Assembly: GCA_035048485.1 (NCBI GenBank)
Contig: CM068592.1
Location: 37,456,001-37,520,000 of the forward strand
From: Pteria penguin
Lineage: Eukaryota; Mollusca; Bivalvia; Pterioida; Pteriidae
Length of the DNA stretch: 64,000 bases
Direction of reading: 5' to 3'
Below are positions 32,797 to 45,277 of this stretch, piece by piece (the first letter of the stretch is position 1; every line of letters starts with the position of its first letter). Under the pieces are notes generated by a model. The model did not search any database, had not been told where the DNA came from, and was given only the letters and a program-made list of their open reading frames with translations. Made by a program: the position numbers and the translations under genes.

Positions 32797-33384
32797 GTAT
32801 TGATTCACATCCCACAAAACACTAATTTGATTTACTCTAATACCAAACTATATGTACATTTAGAGAAAAGTTGTGCACTGACGTTATTAATTTAAGGTCA
32901 CGGGAGGGGGATGTTAATTTGCAATGATTTTGGGTACGGACGTGCGGTTGGAGTCGCTGGCACCCTACCTATTCATATATTGAGCAAAGTGTAAAACATA
33001 TCCATTCATATACTGACCATATTGCAAAAATATCTTCTCTTGCAATCTCCAACTGCGTTTTACCAGAGACATACATACACATGTGTATATGTATTGATTC
33101 ACATCCCACAAAACACTAATTTGATTTACTCTAATACCAAACTATATGTATATTTAGAGAAAAGTTGTGCACTGACGTTATTAATTTAAGGTCACGGGAG
33201 GGGGATGTTAATTTGCAATGATTTTGGGTACGGACGTGCGGTTGGAGTCGCTGGCACCCTACCTATTCATATATTGAGCAAAGTGTAAAACATATCCATT
33301 CATATACTGACCATATTGCAAAAATATCTTCTCTTGCAATCTCCAACTGCGTTTTACCAGAGACATACATACACATGTGTATAT
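32797..33384. repeat. 294-bp tandem duplication, nearly identical
   Basis: Copy 1 is 32797-33090 and copy 2 is 33091-33384. The only difference I see is GTACATTT against GTATATTT. The unit contains a GGTCACGGGAGGGGGATG block. It lies 265 bases upstream of the predicted sepiapterin reductase start. The junction sequence CCAGAGACATA is repeated inverted (TATGTCTCTGG) at 33355-33393. Confidence 0.9.
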
Positions 33385-33393
33385 ATGTCTCTG
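33355..33393. repeat. Short hairpin at the right edge of the duplication
   Basis: CCAGAGACATA and TATGTCTCTGG arms enclose a CA/TG-rich centre. Confidence 0.7.
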
Positions 33394-33648
33394 GTTTTAC
33401 CTATTCGTATATTGTGTGAATTGAAAGATACCCATTGATATGTATTCGAAAGGAAAATGAAATCCTTTGATATATTGGGTGGCATTAAAAGTAAACCCTA
33501 CCTAAACCATTCGACTGTTTAAATCTTTTAAATATGAATGTATTACACTTTGCACACCGGCATTACAATGCAAGAAATCCATTTCCTGAATGAGATGTCT
33601 ACTGAGCGACATGTCCTTACAAAAGAGAAAGTAGCTTATCACAGCTGT

Positions 33649-34162
33649 ATGATGTTTAGAAAACGGACTTGCTGTATTGTGACCGGTGCCAGTCAGGGCC
33701 TGGGAGCATGCATTGCGGACAGCTTTATTCATAAGCTGACAGCTGATTCTGTTGTCATTCGATTATCTCGAAATATAAAGAAAATGGAAGAAATGAAATT
33801 TACAACTGCGTCTGTAGAAACAATAGTCACAGAAGCTTTCGACCAATCAGACATACGCCAGGAATATTTTGATACGTTTCTTAGCAATATATTTCAGAAG
33901 TATGACATCAATCCATCGCTTTATCAACAAGCTATCATGGTGCATAATGCTGGAAATTTGGGTGACATTTCAAAGTTTTCGGGGGAGATGTCAGATGCTT
34001 CTGTTGTGAAACAAGCGTTCGATGTAAATTGCACCGGTATGATATTATTGAATGCGTCTTTCATGAAGATATTTAGTCTTCCATCAGCTTATAAATTTGT
34101 CATCAATATGTCGTCACTGGCTGCTGTTCAATCCTTCAGGTCCTGGGCAGTATATTGTGCTG
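33649..34162 (+). CDS. SPR: Sepiapterin reductase, exon 1
   Basis: Sepiapterin reductase is the NADPH-dependent short-chain dehydrogenase that completes tetrahydrobiopterin synthesis in the cytosol. Exon 1 encodes the Rossmann half: VTGASQGLG (dinucleotide binding, about residues 11-19), a long variable helix, NAGNLGDISKFS, FDVNCTG, then the catalytic NMSSLAAVQ serine and W..YCAG with the catalytic tyrosine just before the splice site. Donor GTAAGT is at 34163. I chose ATG 33649 (MMFRKRTCC) because it sits about 10 residues before the TGAS motif. With exons 2 and 3 this gives 786 bases and 261 residues, the same length as human SPR as I know it. Upstream in-frame ATGs (33538, 33568, 33592) would add a non-conserved leader. 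Confidence 0.9.
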
Positions 34163-34877
34163 GTAAGTAACAAGTAAGTACTTGTATAAGACCAGTTACC
34201 GACTAAGACCAGTTACTACTATGTCATATTGGCTTTTGATACGTGAATTTATGAGATTTTTTCAAGTGATTATCTGCAATCTAAAAATTTCGTCATTATC
34301 AGGGATTGATTTGGGCGGTGCCATTGCGATTTTCACGCATAAAATGCTCAGATGGCGCAATTTAATTAAATGTCTGGGCTAAACTGACGCAGTTAAATAA
34401 AATTTGATGCATAACATGGTTGCATTATGGGCCTAGTCTTTCACAATCTTCTGGTAACAAACGCAGTTATGGTTCATTGATTATAACGAAAGTAATATGC
34501 AACATGACTGCTGATCGGCTAAAGGTAGTTCAATCAACCGAGCGCTTTAAGGAGTCTTTAGTGTTAACATATATACGTATGCATGTAACTGATAGCGATC
34601 GCAATGGCGACTGCCACAAAGAAACCACGGTAATCCACTTTGATTGATTTTCTGAATAAGAAGAACGGAGAATTCTTTTTCAATAGATGAGTTTGAAATG
34701 AAATAAACCAATCATTTAAACTTGATTTTTGTTGCATATTTGTTTTAATTACCTACTGTCTAAGATCTAAAGATCTAAAAATAAAATTTTTGATATTTTG
34801 ATTGTCATTTTCACAAAAGACCCTTTTAGATTAGCCTGAAAATTCAGCTAAGAACCTGTAAAATCCATTTTTTTCTC

Positions 34878-34949
34878 GGGGGGCTTCGCTCCCCTGAACC
34901 CTCTACCAGGGCTTTGCCCTGGACCCAATGGGGGCCTCAATGGCCCCCA
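34878..34949. repeat. Three consecutive GC-rich hairpins
   Basis: GGGGGGC-TTC-GCTCCCC (34878-34894), CCAGGGC-TTT-GCCCTGG (34906-34922) and TGGGGGCC..GGCCCCCA (34929-34949) follow each other at 11- and 6-base spacing. They stand out in an AT-rich intron. Probably a repeat-derived structural module. Confidence 0.75.
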
Positions 34950-35805
34950 TACCCCTGACTCACTATGTTTGGTCTTGATGGACCATTGACCCATCAAGCC
35001 TAAGTTCCAGACATATCACTGATTATTAATGATTTGAATACCATTCATAACGTAGTAGCCGGTAACTGCTCTTAGCCTGTAACTGGTCCCCTGCCATTAC
35101 TCTCATTTGAAATGGTTGAGCTCATACGATACCACCAATGCTTATATTCCGAGTTCGGTATATTGTGTGGGAAACTGGGTTAACGAATAACACAATCACT
35201 TCTCTGTCAAGCTGATTAGGCCTAAAAAAAAATATGTTTGTTTCCTGTTACACACATTCAGATTTTGCGTTTAGCTTGATTTTTGCAAACTATTAATGAT
35301 ACCAAATTCAAACATCTGGAAACATCTTCAAACTTAAAGAGACATGTTTCTGGATAAAATTCTACTTGTAGGCTAATGTTATACTTTGCAATCCAGTCAT
35401 ACCGTCTTTGACAGTTTTTGTGTTTTTGGTAATATAAAGCTCTTTAAAATAAATCTGACATGATGACCATGCCTCAAACTCCAACATTTTCTTCCTCATT
35501 TATTATTTCAGCTTTTAAACTAAAATGATTTTTTATTTTTGATTAACTGCATCATCCCTAAGAAATAATTGTTTTTTAATGCTAAAAGTTTAATTGTATT
35601 ATTTCCTTTGTCTGAGATATTGAAAGTCCATCATATGTTTTAAAACTTATGAGAAAAACAAAATGCATTGCTCTTGCCAGGTAGACAACTGACAGTGATC
35701 ATTCTAGCCAGCTTATTTGTTGAAGTGTATAAGCAGTAATGTGAAAAGTTTAAATATTAGATCTAGATCTAATTATAAAATATCAGTTTAATATGTTTTA
35801 TTTCA

Positions 35806-37690
35806 TTATACTCCCCGCAAACGAAGTTTGGGGGGTATATAGGAATCGCCTTGTCCGTCTGTCTGTCTGTCTGTCTTGTCTGTCCAGAAAACTTTAACCT
35901 TGACCATAACTTTTGAACCAAAAGAGACTGGGTATTCATACTACACATGTATATTCCTTGTGGCAAGACCTTTCTTTTGGTGCCAAAATGTTTGACTTTG
36001 TGACCTTAGCCTTAACATTTGACCTACTTTTTAAAAACTTTAACCTTAGCCATAACTTTTGAACCAAAAGAGACTGGGTGTTCATACTACAGATGTTTAT
36101 TCCTTGTAGCAAGACCTTTTTTTTTGGTGCCAATATTTTTTATCTTGTGACCTTGGCCTTGACATTTGACCTACTTTTTAAAAACTTTAACCTTAGCCAT
36201 AACTTTTGAACCAAAAGAGAATGGGTGTTCATACTATACCTGTTTATTCTTTGTGGCAAGATCTTTCTCTTGGTACCAAAATTTTTGACCTTGTGACCTT
36301 GGCCTTGATATTTTACCTACTTTTTAAAAACTTTAACCTTAGCCATAACTTTTGAACCAAAAGAGACTGGATATTCATACTACACATGTATATTCTTTGT
36401 GGCAAGATCTTTCTTTTGGTACCAAAATTTTTGACCTTGTGACCTTGGCCTTGATATTTGACCTTCTTTTTAAAAACTCTAAACTTAGCCATAACTTTTG
36501 AACCAAAAGAGACTGGATATTCATACTACACATGTATATTTCTTGTGGCAAGACCTTTTTTTTGTACCAAAATTTGTGTCCTTGTGACCTTGGCCTTGAC
36601 ATTTGACTTACTTTTTAAAAACTTTAACCTTAGCCATAACTTTTGAACCAAAAGAGACTGGGTATTCATACTACACATGTATATTCCTTGTGGTAAGACC
36701 TTTCTTTTGGTACCAATATTTTTGACCTTGTGGCTTTGGCCTTGACATTTGACTTACTTTTTAAAAACTTTAACCTTAGCCATAACTTTTGAACCAAAAG
36801 AGAATGGGTGTTCATACTATACCTGTTTATTCTTTGTGGCAAGATCTTTCTCTTGGTACCAAAATTTTTGACCTTGTGACCTTGGCCTTGATATTTTACC
36901 TACTTTTTAAAAACTTTAACCTTAGCCATAACTTTTGAACCAAAAGAGACTGGATATTCATACTACACATGTATATTCTTTGTGGCAAGATCTTTCTTTT
37001 GGTACCAAAATTTTTGACCTTGTGACCTTGGCCTTGATATTTGACCTTCTTTTTAAAAACTCTAAACTTAGCCATAACTTTTGAACCAAAAGAGACTGGA
37101 TATTCATACTACACATGTATATTTCTTGTGGCAAGACCTTTTTTTTGTACCAAAATTTGTGTCCTTGTGACCTTGGCCTTGACATTTGACTTACTTTTTA
37201 AAAACTTTAACCTTAGCCATAACTTTTGAACCAAAAGAGACTGGGTATTCATACTACACATGTATATTCCTTGTGGTAAGACCTTTCTTTTGGTACCAAT
37301 ATTTTTGACCTTGTGGCTTTGGCCTTGACATTTGACTTACTTTTTAAAAACTTTAACCTTAGCCATAACTTTTGAACCAAAGAGACTGGGTATTCATACT
37401 ACACATGTATATTCCTTGTGGTAAGACCTTTCTTTTGGTACCAAAATGTTTGACCTTGTGACCTTGGCCTTAACATTTGACTTACTTTTTAAAAACTTTA
37501 ACCTTAGCCATAACTTTTGAAAGAAAAGAGATGGGACCTTCATACTACATGTGTATTCCTTGTGGCAAGACCTTTCTGTCGATACCAACATTTTCGACCT
37601 TGTGACCTTGGTCTTTTGTCCTTGGTCTATGCCCTATTTTGAATTTTAGTGCCGCGGGGGGTATTTGTCCCATTAGGACAGTTCTAGTTT
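35806..37690. repeat. Dispersed element with an internal 146-bp minisatellite
   Basis: The left end is a hairpin (CTCCCCGCAAACG..GTTTGGGGGG); the right end has GCCGCGGGGGGTATTTGTCC and TTAGGACAGTTCTAGTTTT. Inside are about twelve head-to-tail units of 146-147 bp. Each has TTTTGAACCAAAAGAGACTG, a CATACTACACATGTATATTC-like stretch, TGTGGCAAGACC and TGACCTTGTGACCTTGGCC. A 583-bp block of four units is itself duplicated (about 36204-36786 and 36787-37369). Open frames here are repeat artefacts. Confidence 0.85.
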
Positions 37691-37725
37691 TGACCAATGA
37701 TGATTTTATTTGACACTTTCGTTTC

Positions 37726-38490
37726 ATTATGCCCCCAGAGTCAAAGATTTGGGGCATGTGTTTTTTTCTCCATCTGTCTGTCTGTTTGTCTATTTGTCTG
37801 ACAGTGTATCCAAAATCTTTAACGTTCCACATAACTTTCCAACTATAAAAATAGTGCTTGTATATTTCACCTGAGTATTCTTTGGAACAAGACTTTGCTG
37901 TTAGTACAATAATTTTTAACTGCATGACCTTGAGGGGCAGGCTTGGTGTAGTGGTTAAGGGCCTGGCTTGCGGCGCTGACGATCTGGGTTCGATTCCTGG
38001 GTTGCGCCACTATGTTTAAGAGGTTGGTAACCTCCTGCTTCCATGTCGCGATATAACTGAAATATTGTTGAAAGCGACGTAAAACACCTATCAACCAACT
38101 GCATGACCTTGACCATTATTTTTGAGCTCTATTTCAAAAACTTTAAAATTGGTTTTAACTTTTGAATTATAATAGGTAGGGCTTTCATAGTTCTCATGCG
38201 TATTCCTTGTGACAAGGCCATTCCCAGGGTACAATAATTTTTTACCTCTTGACAGTAACCTTTGACCTACATTTCAAAAGCTTTAACATTGGGTATATCT
38301 TTTGAATGGTAAGTGATAGGTCTTTCATATTTAGTATGTGTATTCTCTGTGATAAGACCTTCCAGTTCGTTCCAAGATTTGGACCTTGTGACATTGACCT
38401 CATACTTTGACCTAGTTTTAGGATAACAGTTTATACTAACAAAGTTGCTGCTGGGGGCATTCATATTCTACAAATACAGCTCTTTTTTTA
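37726..38490. repeat. Related dispersed element, C-rich/G-rich ends
   Basis: It begins ATGCCCCCAGAGTC and ends GCTGGGGGCATTCAT, so the termini are short inverted repeats. The interior is diverged GACCTTGACC / CTTTTGAA units like those of its left neighbour. A SINE has inserted at 37934-38096. Confidence 0.7.
37934..38096 (+). mobile_element. Full-length tRNA-derived SINE with 16-bp TSD
   Basis: Same family as 6382-6555: GGGGCAGGCTTGGTGTAGTG head, B box GGTTCGATTCC, TCGCGATATAACTGAAATAT body, ATCAACCA tail. Flanked by perfect AACTGCATGACCTTGA copies at 37918-37933 and 38097-38112. The insertion is clean, inside a repeat unit of the host element. A 5' scrap of the same SINE (GGGGCAGGCTTGGTGTAG) lies at about 40408-40425. 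Confidence 0.9.
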
Positions 38491-38504
38491 AACACATTTT
38501 ACAG

Positions 38505-38657
38505 CTAAAGCAGCCAGAGATATGTTTTTCAAGACTTTGGCAGCAGAGTATCCAGAGATTCGTGTTCTAAATTATGCACCTGGGCCATGTAACACAGAGA
38601 TGATGAAAAGATGCAGAACAGAAACAGCAGATAAGGAAATCCTGACTTATTTCCAAA
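38505..38657 (+). CDS. SPR: Sepiapterin reductase, exon 2
   Basis: Follows acceptor TTTTACAG and completes YCAGK: the catalytic lysine of YxxxK is the second codon here. It continues AARDMFFKTLAAEYPEIRVL, NYAPGPCNTEM (substrate loop) and a helical stretch ending TYFQ. Donor GTAAAG is at 38658, phase 1. Confidence 0.9.
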
Positions 38658-39855
38658 GTAAAGTTTTATATTATATATTAGACAATTTAAAAGTAAGCGC
38701 TTATTAAAATCGAATGACTGTAGCTTTGCTTTACGTATATCCACTAATTTTGTGTAAGATGCTTGAATAAATTCACAGCTGAATAACTTCTGATGCAAAA
38801 TGTTTCCCTGTGTAGAGAGAACTTGATGACCAGCCTAGGGCTTGAATCTAAGATTTTTTTATTACAGTGAAGGTCCTTTAAAAAATCTAACCTAACTGTC
38901 TTTGCATGATGCACTCCTACCCTTCCAATATTAAACTTCTTTGAACTCTCACAAATTAAACATACCCTACACCTTTTTTTATTTATTTTTTGGGCATCAG
39001 TTTTCTTACGGACAGAGTAATGGCCGGATTGGGAATGAAATACAGGATTTTCTGTAAATCTGTGTGGGTCCTCTACCCTTTGAAGTTTCCCAGCAGATAT
39101 CCCAGTCAGATGCAGCCCAAATGTTTTTTAGACATTAATTAATTTTTATTCCGAGACTTAATAAGTTTAGGTTCAGAGTTCTGTATGTTCCAACAAAATT
39201 TACGCGACAAATGAATGTTTTGGAGGTGAAAATGTTTCTACAAATTCCTGATTGTCGTAAATGTATTATGAAAATGGTGATTTAACGAATGAAAATGGAT
39301 TGGTGGTGTCAACCATTATATCATGGACCACATCTAAGGATATCAAAAAATAATATAAAGATTTTATAACATTTGATTGCTTAGTCTTCAAATTCCTCTT
39401 ATCTACTTGGGATCAAGTGGGCTAAGAACTGTCCTTGAACTCTGCTGCCCTTGAACTCAATTTTCAATTCACCTCAGTTAGGTTTGGGTCAGATATCTTA
39501 TCAGGGTAAGTAGGTAGGTGTACTTGTGTATATGTCAAAGGTATCTTTTGTTTTGTTACTTTGTCTTTTTTTTTCACATTTTCAGGTGCTTTCTCTAATT
39601 TTCTCATGGAAAATTGTTTAAGTACTACACCAATATATATGGTGTATTATATCTGATTTAAGAGAAATAAATGTCTAAGGAATGAAGTGGAATGAAAATA
39701 ATATTATAATAAGATATACTGGTAGTAGTTTAGTAACCTTCAGACATTTTATGAAAAATTGCAGGAAAACAATATTAATGATTGTTTATATTTATAACTC
39801 ACAAAATAAACTCCTCCAGAATAAGAAACATGAAAAATTCAGTGACACAATGACA

Positions 39856-39970
39856 GTTGATTGATTGATTTTTGTTTAACATCACATCACGAATATTTCA
39901 CGTATGTGGTGACGGCATCTGCCTGATGCGGGGCATACAAATTTTGACCTTTGCAACGGACCCATTTATA
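39856..39970 (-). mobile_element. Partial V-domain SINE, 3' half
   Basis: On the minus strand it has GGGTCCGTTGCAAAGGTCAA, GCCCCGCATCAGGCAGATGC, GTGAAATATTCGTGATGTGA and an AATCAATCAA tail. The tRNA-like head is missing, as in a 5'-truncated insertion. Confidence 0.75.
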
Positions 39971-40896
39971 GCACTGACTTTACTTAACATTATTTACAAG
40001 AAGAAAATCTGATTTCTGAGTCAAAGAAGTACTTGAAGAGAAACCATGACATCAACATAGCATTAAATGACATCATGTGCGATTGATGATATAGAGTTTT
40101 AGCTTACCTAGATGGGAATTTATACAAGAATACGCGTCTGCATCCCTGTTGCCGTAAATGTACGTTAAAGAAGTTTGGCAAGCTTCGGGTAAATCAGCAT
40201 TCGACAAAGTACTTATGCCAGAGTGACCAAATTTGAATCAGTGGTTCATCATGAGATACCAAGAGAGGTTTATGCATCAGGTGCTGCATCTGACCTAATT
40301 TTTCTGTTTGAGTGACTGGATTAAGAAGTTTAGGGAAGCTTAATATTAGGCAAAACACTAATACCATAGGGACCAAATGTGCAACAGTGGTTCATCTTCA
40401 GATCTGTGGGGCAGGCTTGGTGTAGCCACTACAGACAAATGTAGGTCACAGAGGGTACACTCATTTGACAAACTACTTCTTCAGACCGGTTGCTTACAAA
40501 GACAAACTAAATGCATAGGAATGATCTAGAGGGATGTGTGAAGAAGTGTTGTTGTTGTGTCCATACACCCTTTCATACCTTCAAATTCTTCTTCAGAACT
40601 GCTGGAAGTATTTTGATCAAACTTTATAGATATATATGAAGTACTCACGGTCTCCTACATTTGTTGTTAGTTTTCTGCCAGATCTGTCAAAAGGTGGATC
40701 CTGGACGGGGTGACATGGGCCCCAAAGCCTGAGGGTACCCTCAATTGGCAAATTTTTTCTTGAGATTGATTGCATGGATCATTAAACAGAATGAATTAGA
40801 ATGTAGAATGGTGTCTTAAGAAGTGTTGTTGTTTTTGGTTCCATTTCGAGATCAAATTTTAGACATGTTTTTCTTTTCTTTTTCGTTTTCTTTTTT

Positions 40897-43350
40897 TAGC
40901 TCACCTGAGCCAAAGGCTCAAGTGAGCTATTGTGATCAATCACCGTCCGTTGTCCGTCGTCCGTCGTCAACTTTTCACATTTTCGACTTCTTCTCCAGAA
41001 CCACTGAACAGAATTTGATGAAACTTGATAAGCATGTAGTACTCATGGTCCCCTACAAGTGTTGTTGTTTTTCGTCCGGATTCATCAACAGGTGGCGCCA
41101 CCACAGGCAAAAGTAGGTCAAAGAGGGTACCCTCCTTTGACAAACTTCTTCTTCAGACCGGGGGCATACAGAGACAAACCGAATGCATAGGAATGATCTA
41201 GAGGGATGTGTGAAGAAGTGTTGTTATTTTTGGTTCCGTTCCGAAATCAAATTTTTGACGTTTTTTTGTACTTGGTAGTTTTAATGCAGAAAAGTAGTAT
41301 TTTTTTCTTTTAGTAAACATTGATGCATTAATTTGGTTTAATTTGATCATTTTGATGGTAAGAAATACTAATGCAAAGGAAATTTTTCAATATTTTATGT
41401 TTTGGATTTTTTATGAATTTTTTAAGACTTTCAAGAAAAAGGGGGGTGGGATAATTGGTGTAAACATTTCACATTTTGAACTTTTTCTTCAGAACCACTT
41501 GCTGGAATTCAATGAAACTTGGCATGCATCAAATACTCAAGGTCCCCGACAAATGTGGTCATCTTTGTCAGGATCCATGAACAGGTGGCACCACCACAGA
41601 CAAAAGTAGGTCACAGAGGGTACCCTCCTTTGACAAACAGTAGGTCACAGAGGGTACCCTCCTTTGACAAACTTCTTATTCAGATCGGGTGCATACAGCG
41701 ACAAACCGACTGCATAGGAATGATTTAGAGGCATATGGGAAGAAGTGTTGATATTTTTGGTTCCATTCCGAAATCAAATTTTTGACGTTTTTTCATTTTT
41801 ATTTTGGACTTTGTTATTTTAATGCATTAAAGAGTTATCATTTTCTTTTAGTAAACATTGATGCATTCATTTGGTTTCATTTAATCATTTCTATGGTAAG
41901 GAATGCTGGTGCGAAGGAATTTTTTCAATATCTCGATTTTTGAATTTTTTATGAATTTTTTAAGACTTCCAAGAAAAGGGGGGGGGGGGGGGACAATTTT
42001 TCATATCTTCAACTTGATCTACAGAACAACTTGAAGGATTGTGATAAAAAGGGGTAGGATGCAAGTACTCATAGTCCTTTTCAAAGGTTTTGTTTTTTGT
42101 GCGGATCATCCAAATTGGTTAACAGATAATGCCACCATGTCTAAAAGTAGGTCTCACAATGGTACATATACCACTTGGTAATTGAAATATGGAGAGCAGC
42201 GGTTCAAATCCAGCTGTGGTCAAAAAAATTTTTTTTTTTTTTTTACACATCTAAATAAGTTTTTAGATGTTTCTCAACACGCAACATTTGAAATTAGAAA
42301 TTTTACGTTTAAGACTTCCAAAAAAAAGGAGGGGGGGGGGGGGGGTTGGCCATTTTTCACATTTTCAACTTTTTCTACAAAACTGTTTGAAGGATTTTAA
42401 TAAATCTTGGTAGAAATAAGTCACTTATGATCCTCTTCAAATTCTGTTGTTTTCGTCCAGACCTCTTTACAGGTGGCGCCACCATAGTCAAGAGTAGGTC
42501 ACAAAAGAGTTCCCTCGTTTAACAATATTCTTTTTCATACGGGCTGTATACAGAGACAAACAGAATGCATAGAAATGATCTAGAGGGATGAGTGAAGATG
42601 TATTGTCATTTTGGTTCCCTTCCAAAATCAAATTTTAGAATTTTTTTCGACATTTCTTTGGACTTGGTGATTCAATGCAGAAAAAAAAGACTTCCAAATG
42701 AGGGTGTATAGGAACAATTCAATCACATTTTTCACTTCTGCTGTTATACAACATGAAAGATTTTAATGAAACATGGAATACATGAAGTACTAAAAGTCCT
42801 CTATCAATTTGGTAAATTTCATCCAAATTGGTTAACAGATAATGCCACCATGTCTAAAAAGCAGTTCTCACAATAGTACATATACCACTTGGTAATTGAA
42901 ATATGGAGAGTAGCTGTTCAAATCCAGCTGTGGTCAAAATTTTTTTTTCATTTCTTTACACATCTAAATAAGTTTTTAGATGTTTCTCAACACTCAACAC
43001 ATGAAATTAGTCAATTTTAAGTTAGATCTGGACAATATTTGAAACAATTGTTGTTCATGACCCAGACTTGAAATCAGTCAACAAAAGGCCCCACCTAAAG
43101 AAAATGACTAACTTGTTGCCCTGAATGACTTCTTGCAGAGACAAAGGAAATGCTTAATATCAAAATCACCTGAATGGATGTGCAAAAAAGTGTTGTTTTT
43201 ATTCTAGCCTGAAATAAAATTTGACATATTTTCAACATCTGTGTTGACTTAGTCACATTAATGCAAAAATAAATGAATTCTTCCTTCATGCATGACTGAT
43301 AATCTAGGTACTCAGGTGAGCGATATAGGCCCACTTGGGCCTCTTGTTTT
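40897..43350. mobile_element. Dispersed bivalve repeat with hairpin ends
   Basis: The left end is the hairpin AGCTCACCTGAGCC..GGCTCAAGTGAGCT; the right end is AGGTGAGCGATATAGGCCCA with GGCCCACTTGGGCC. The interior has several 600-700 base internal repeats, each with TTTCTTCAGAACCACT-like and GGTGGC(G/A)CCACCA(C)AG motifs. About 180 bases at 42108 recur at 42824 (CCAAATTGGTTAACAGATAA). There are poly(G) runs at about 41977 and 42331. No coding capacity. I cannot assign a class; the hairpin ends would be compatible with a Helitron-like or other non-autonomous element. Confidence 0.65.
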
Positions 43351-43973
43351 TTCTTTTGACTTGTTTTCAGGTAAGCAGTATAAGCCCACTTTGCACTCTT
43401 ATTTGATTTACCCCAAAATCTCATTCCTTTATGTATTTCTATATTTTTCAGTATTTGTTAGTTTTGAACATTTGAACTGAAAGTTTAAGTGAAATTTTAT
43501 GATCATGTTTTATCCAGCCTCCATCTGTAAACTTTTCACAATTTATACTACTTCCTAAACTGCTGGACAGATTTTAATCAATTTTTGTATACACGTTCCT
43601 AGTACTATAATGGGCCACTACAAAAAATCACCGGCAAAATTAGAGAAATGCATAGATAATACCCTACTTTGGGTTTCCTCTTCTTCAAAAGGGATGCAGT
43701 ACTTTAAAAACTGATGACATCTGAGTGTTTTAGAAGGATGTAAGATTCTAATTGTAACTTTTCTCTTTTCTTCAAAATGGGAATGAATTATTGACCCATT
43801 TTTAATACTGTCTATCACTTTTTAACATTTACAGTTAAATTTTTTGATTTTCTCATTGTACATAGCATAGAAATAATTAAATTTGTGTATGCCACCTGAT
43901 TTTAGGGAAACAACTGTTATTGTTTAAGAATTAGAAAGCAGAAAATATTTTTAAGGATTTTTTTATCAATTCG

Positions 43974-44470
43974 GGGGCATATTGTTTTTGTCCTGTCTCT
44001 CTGCTTATTTGTTTGAATGTCTGTCTGTTGTCAACTTGAGCCTTCACCATAACTTTTGAACTGTGAAAGATGGAGGCTTCCAATAATAAAGCCCTTCCAA
44101 ATATACCAATGTCATAGACCTCTTGACCTTGACTTTGACCTACTTTTTAAAAAATCTAACATTGGTTACAAGTTTTGAATCGTAAAAGTTAGGGCTTGCA
44201 TATTTCACATGTATATTCCTTGTAACAAGATCCATCAGTCACTACAATAATGTTCGACCTTATGACCTGACTCTGACCTTGACCTTCATTTCAAAAACTT
44301 TAACATTGGTTATAACGCTAGAATCGTAAGAGGTATGGCTTTCAAATTTCATATCACATGTGTATTCCCATGGGATGGGGTGTAATCAAGATATAGGACA
44401 TTGCAAAATTTGCCTTATTTGGACTTTGTTGCCTTTAGGGGCATTCATGTTTCACAAACACATCTTGTTT
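43974..44470. repeat. Third minisatellite-type dispersed element
   Basis: TCGGGGGCATATTG at the left and GGGGCATTCATGTTTCACAA at the right enclose diverged ACCATAACTTTTGAA / GACCTTGACTTTGACCTAC units. Related to the elements at 35806 and 37726. Confidence 0.65.
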
Positions 44471-45277
44471 TTCAATTTTTTTAAGATTAAGAAGGAAAGG
44501 GGTGCACTATTTGCATGTTATAAAAATCTCTGATGGACTTTTTCTTCAGAACTAATGGAAGGAATTTGATGAAAGTTGGAATGAATGAAGTATTCAAGGT
44601 CTCAAATTGTTTTCTATTGGTCAGATTTCTGAAGGATCCAGCACAGACTGAGATAGATTAGAGGGATACCCTTCTTTGACAAAATTCTCCATAAGACCAT
44701 GTATTAATTTTGTGTATTTTATTTGACTTTAAAGAAATAAATGTTCCTGTGAAGTGTTGGAACACTAAAAGATATTATGATTTAAAAAAAATCATAAGAT
44801 TTAAGAAAGGAAGGGGATGCACTAATTTATAACTTATATGAAGCTCAAATGGATGTTTTCTGTAGAACTGATAGAGTATTTTGATATTACTGGTTAGTGA
44901 TGAAGTACTCAATGTTCCTTACAAGTGTTGTTGTTTCTCATCACCATCCATCAAACGGTAGCTCGCCATAGTTAAAATTAAATCACAAAGGGGTAGCCAC
45001 CATTGTGAAACATTTTCTTCAAAACTGCTGGATAGAAATAAAAGCCAAATGCATCAGAATGAGCTAAAATGCATGTGTAATTTTAGTAGTATTATTGTTT
45101 AGAATCTATTTTGAAGTGAAAATTTTGCAGCATTCTTGACATGTGTTTTGACTGTATAGAATAAATATGTTAGAATATGTATTCATTTTATGTAAATTTT
45201 TTTTTTCAAATCTGAAATTTTGTGCATTGCATAAAACTCCAACCACATGTATATAAATCTTATACTAATTGTTTTTA

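Larger units (their letters stand above)
34163..38504 (+). other. Sepiapterin reductase intron 1 (4.3 kb)
   Basis: Phase 1 intron, GTAAGT to TTTTACAG. Up to about 35800 it is unique-looking except for three GC-rich hairpins at 34878-34949. The rest consists of two minisatellite-bearing elements and a SINE. Confidence 0.85.

Noticed and set aside
35769..37925. A family of 62-126 codon frames with near-identical peptides
   Set aside because: They are translations of the 146-bp minisatellite, with the same peptide repeated at unit spacing.
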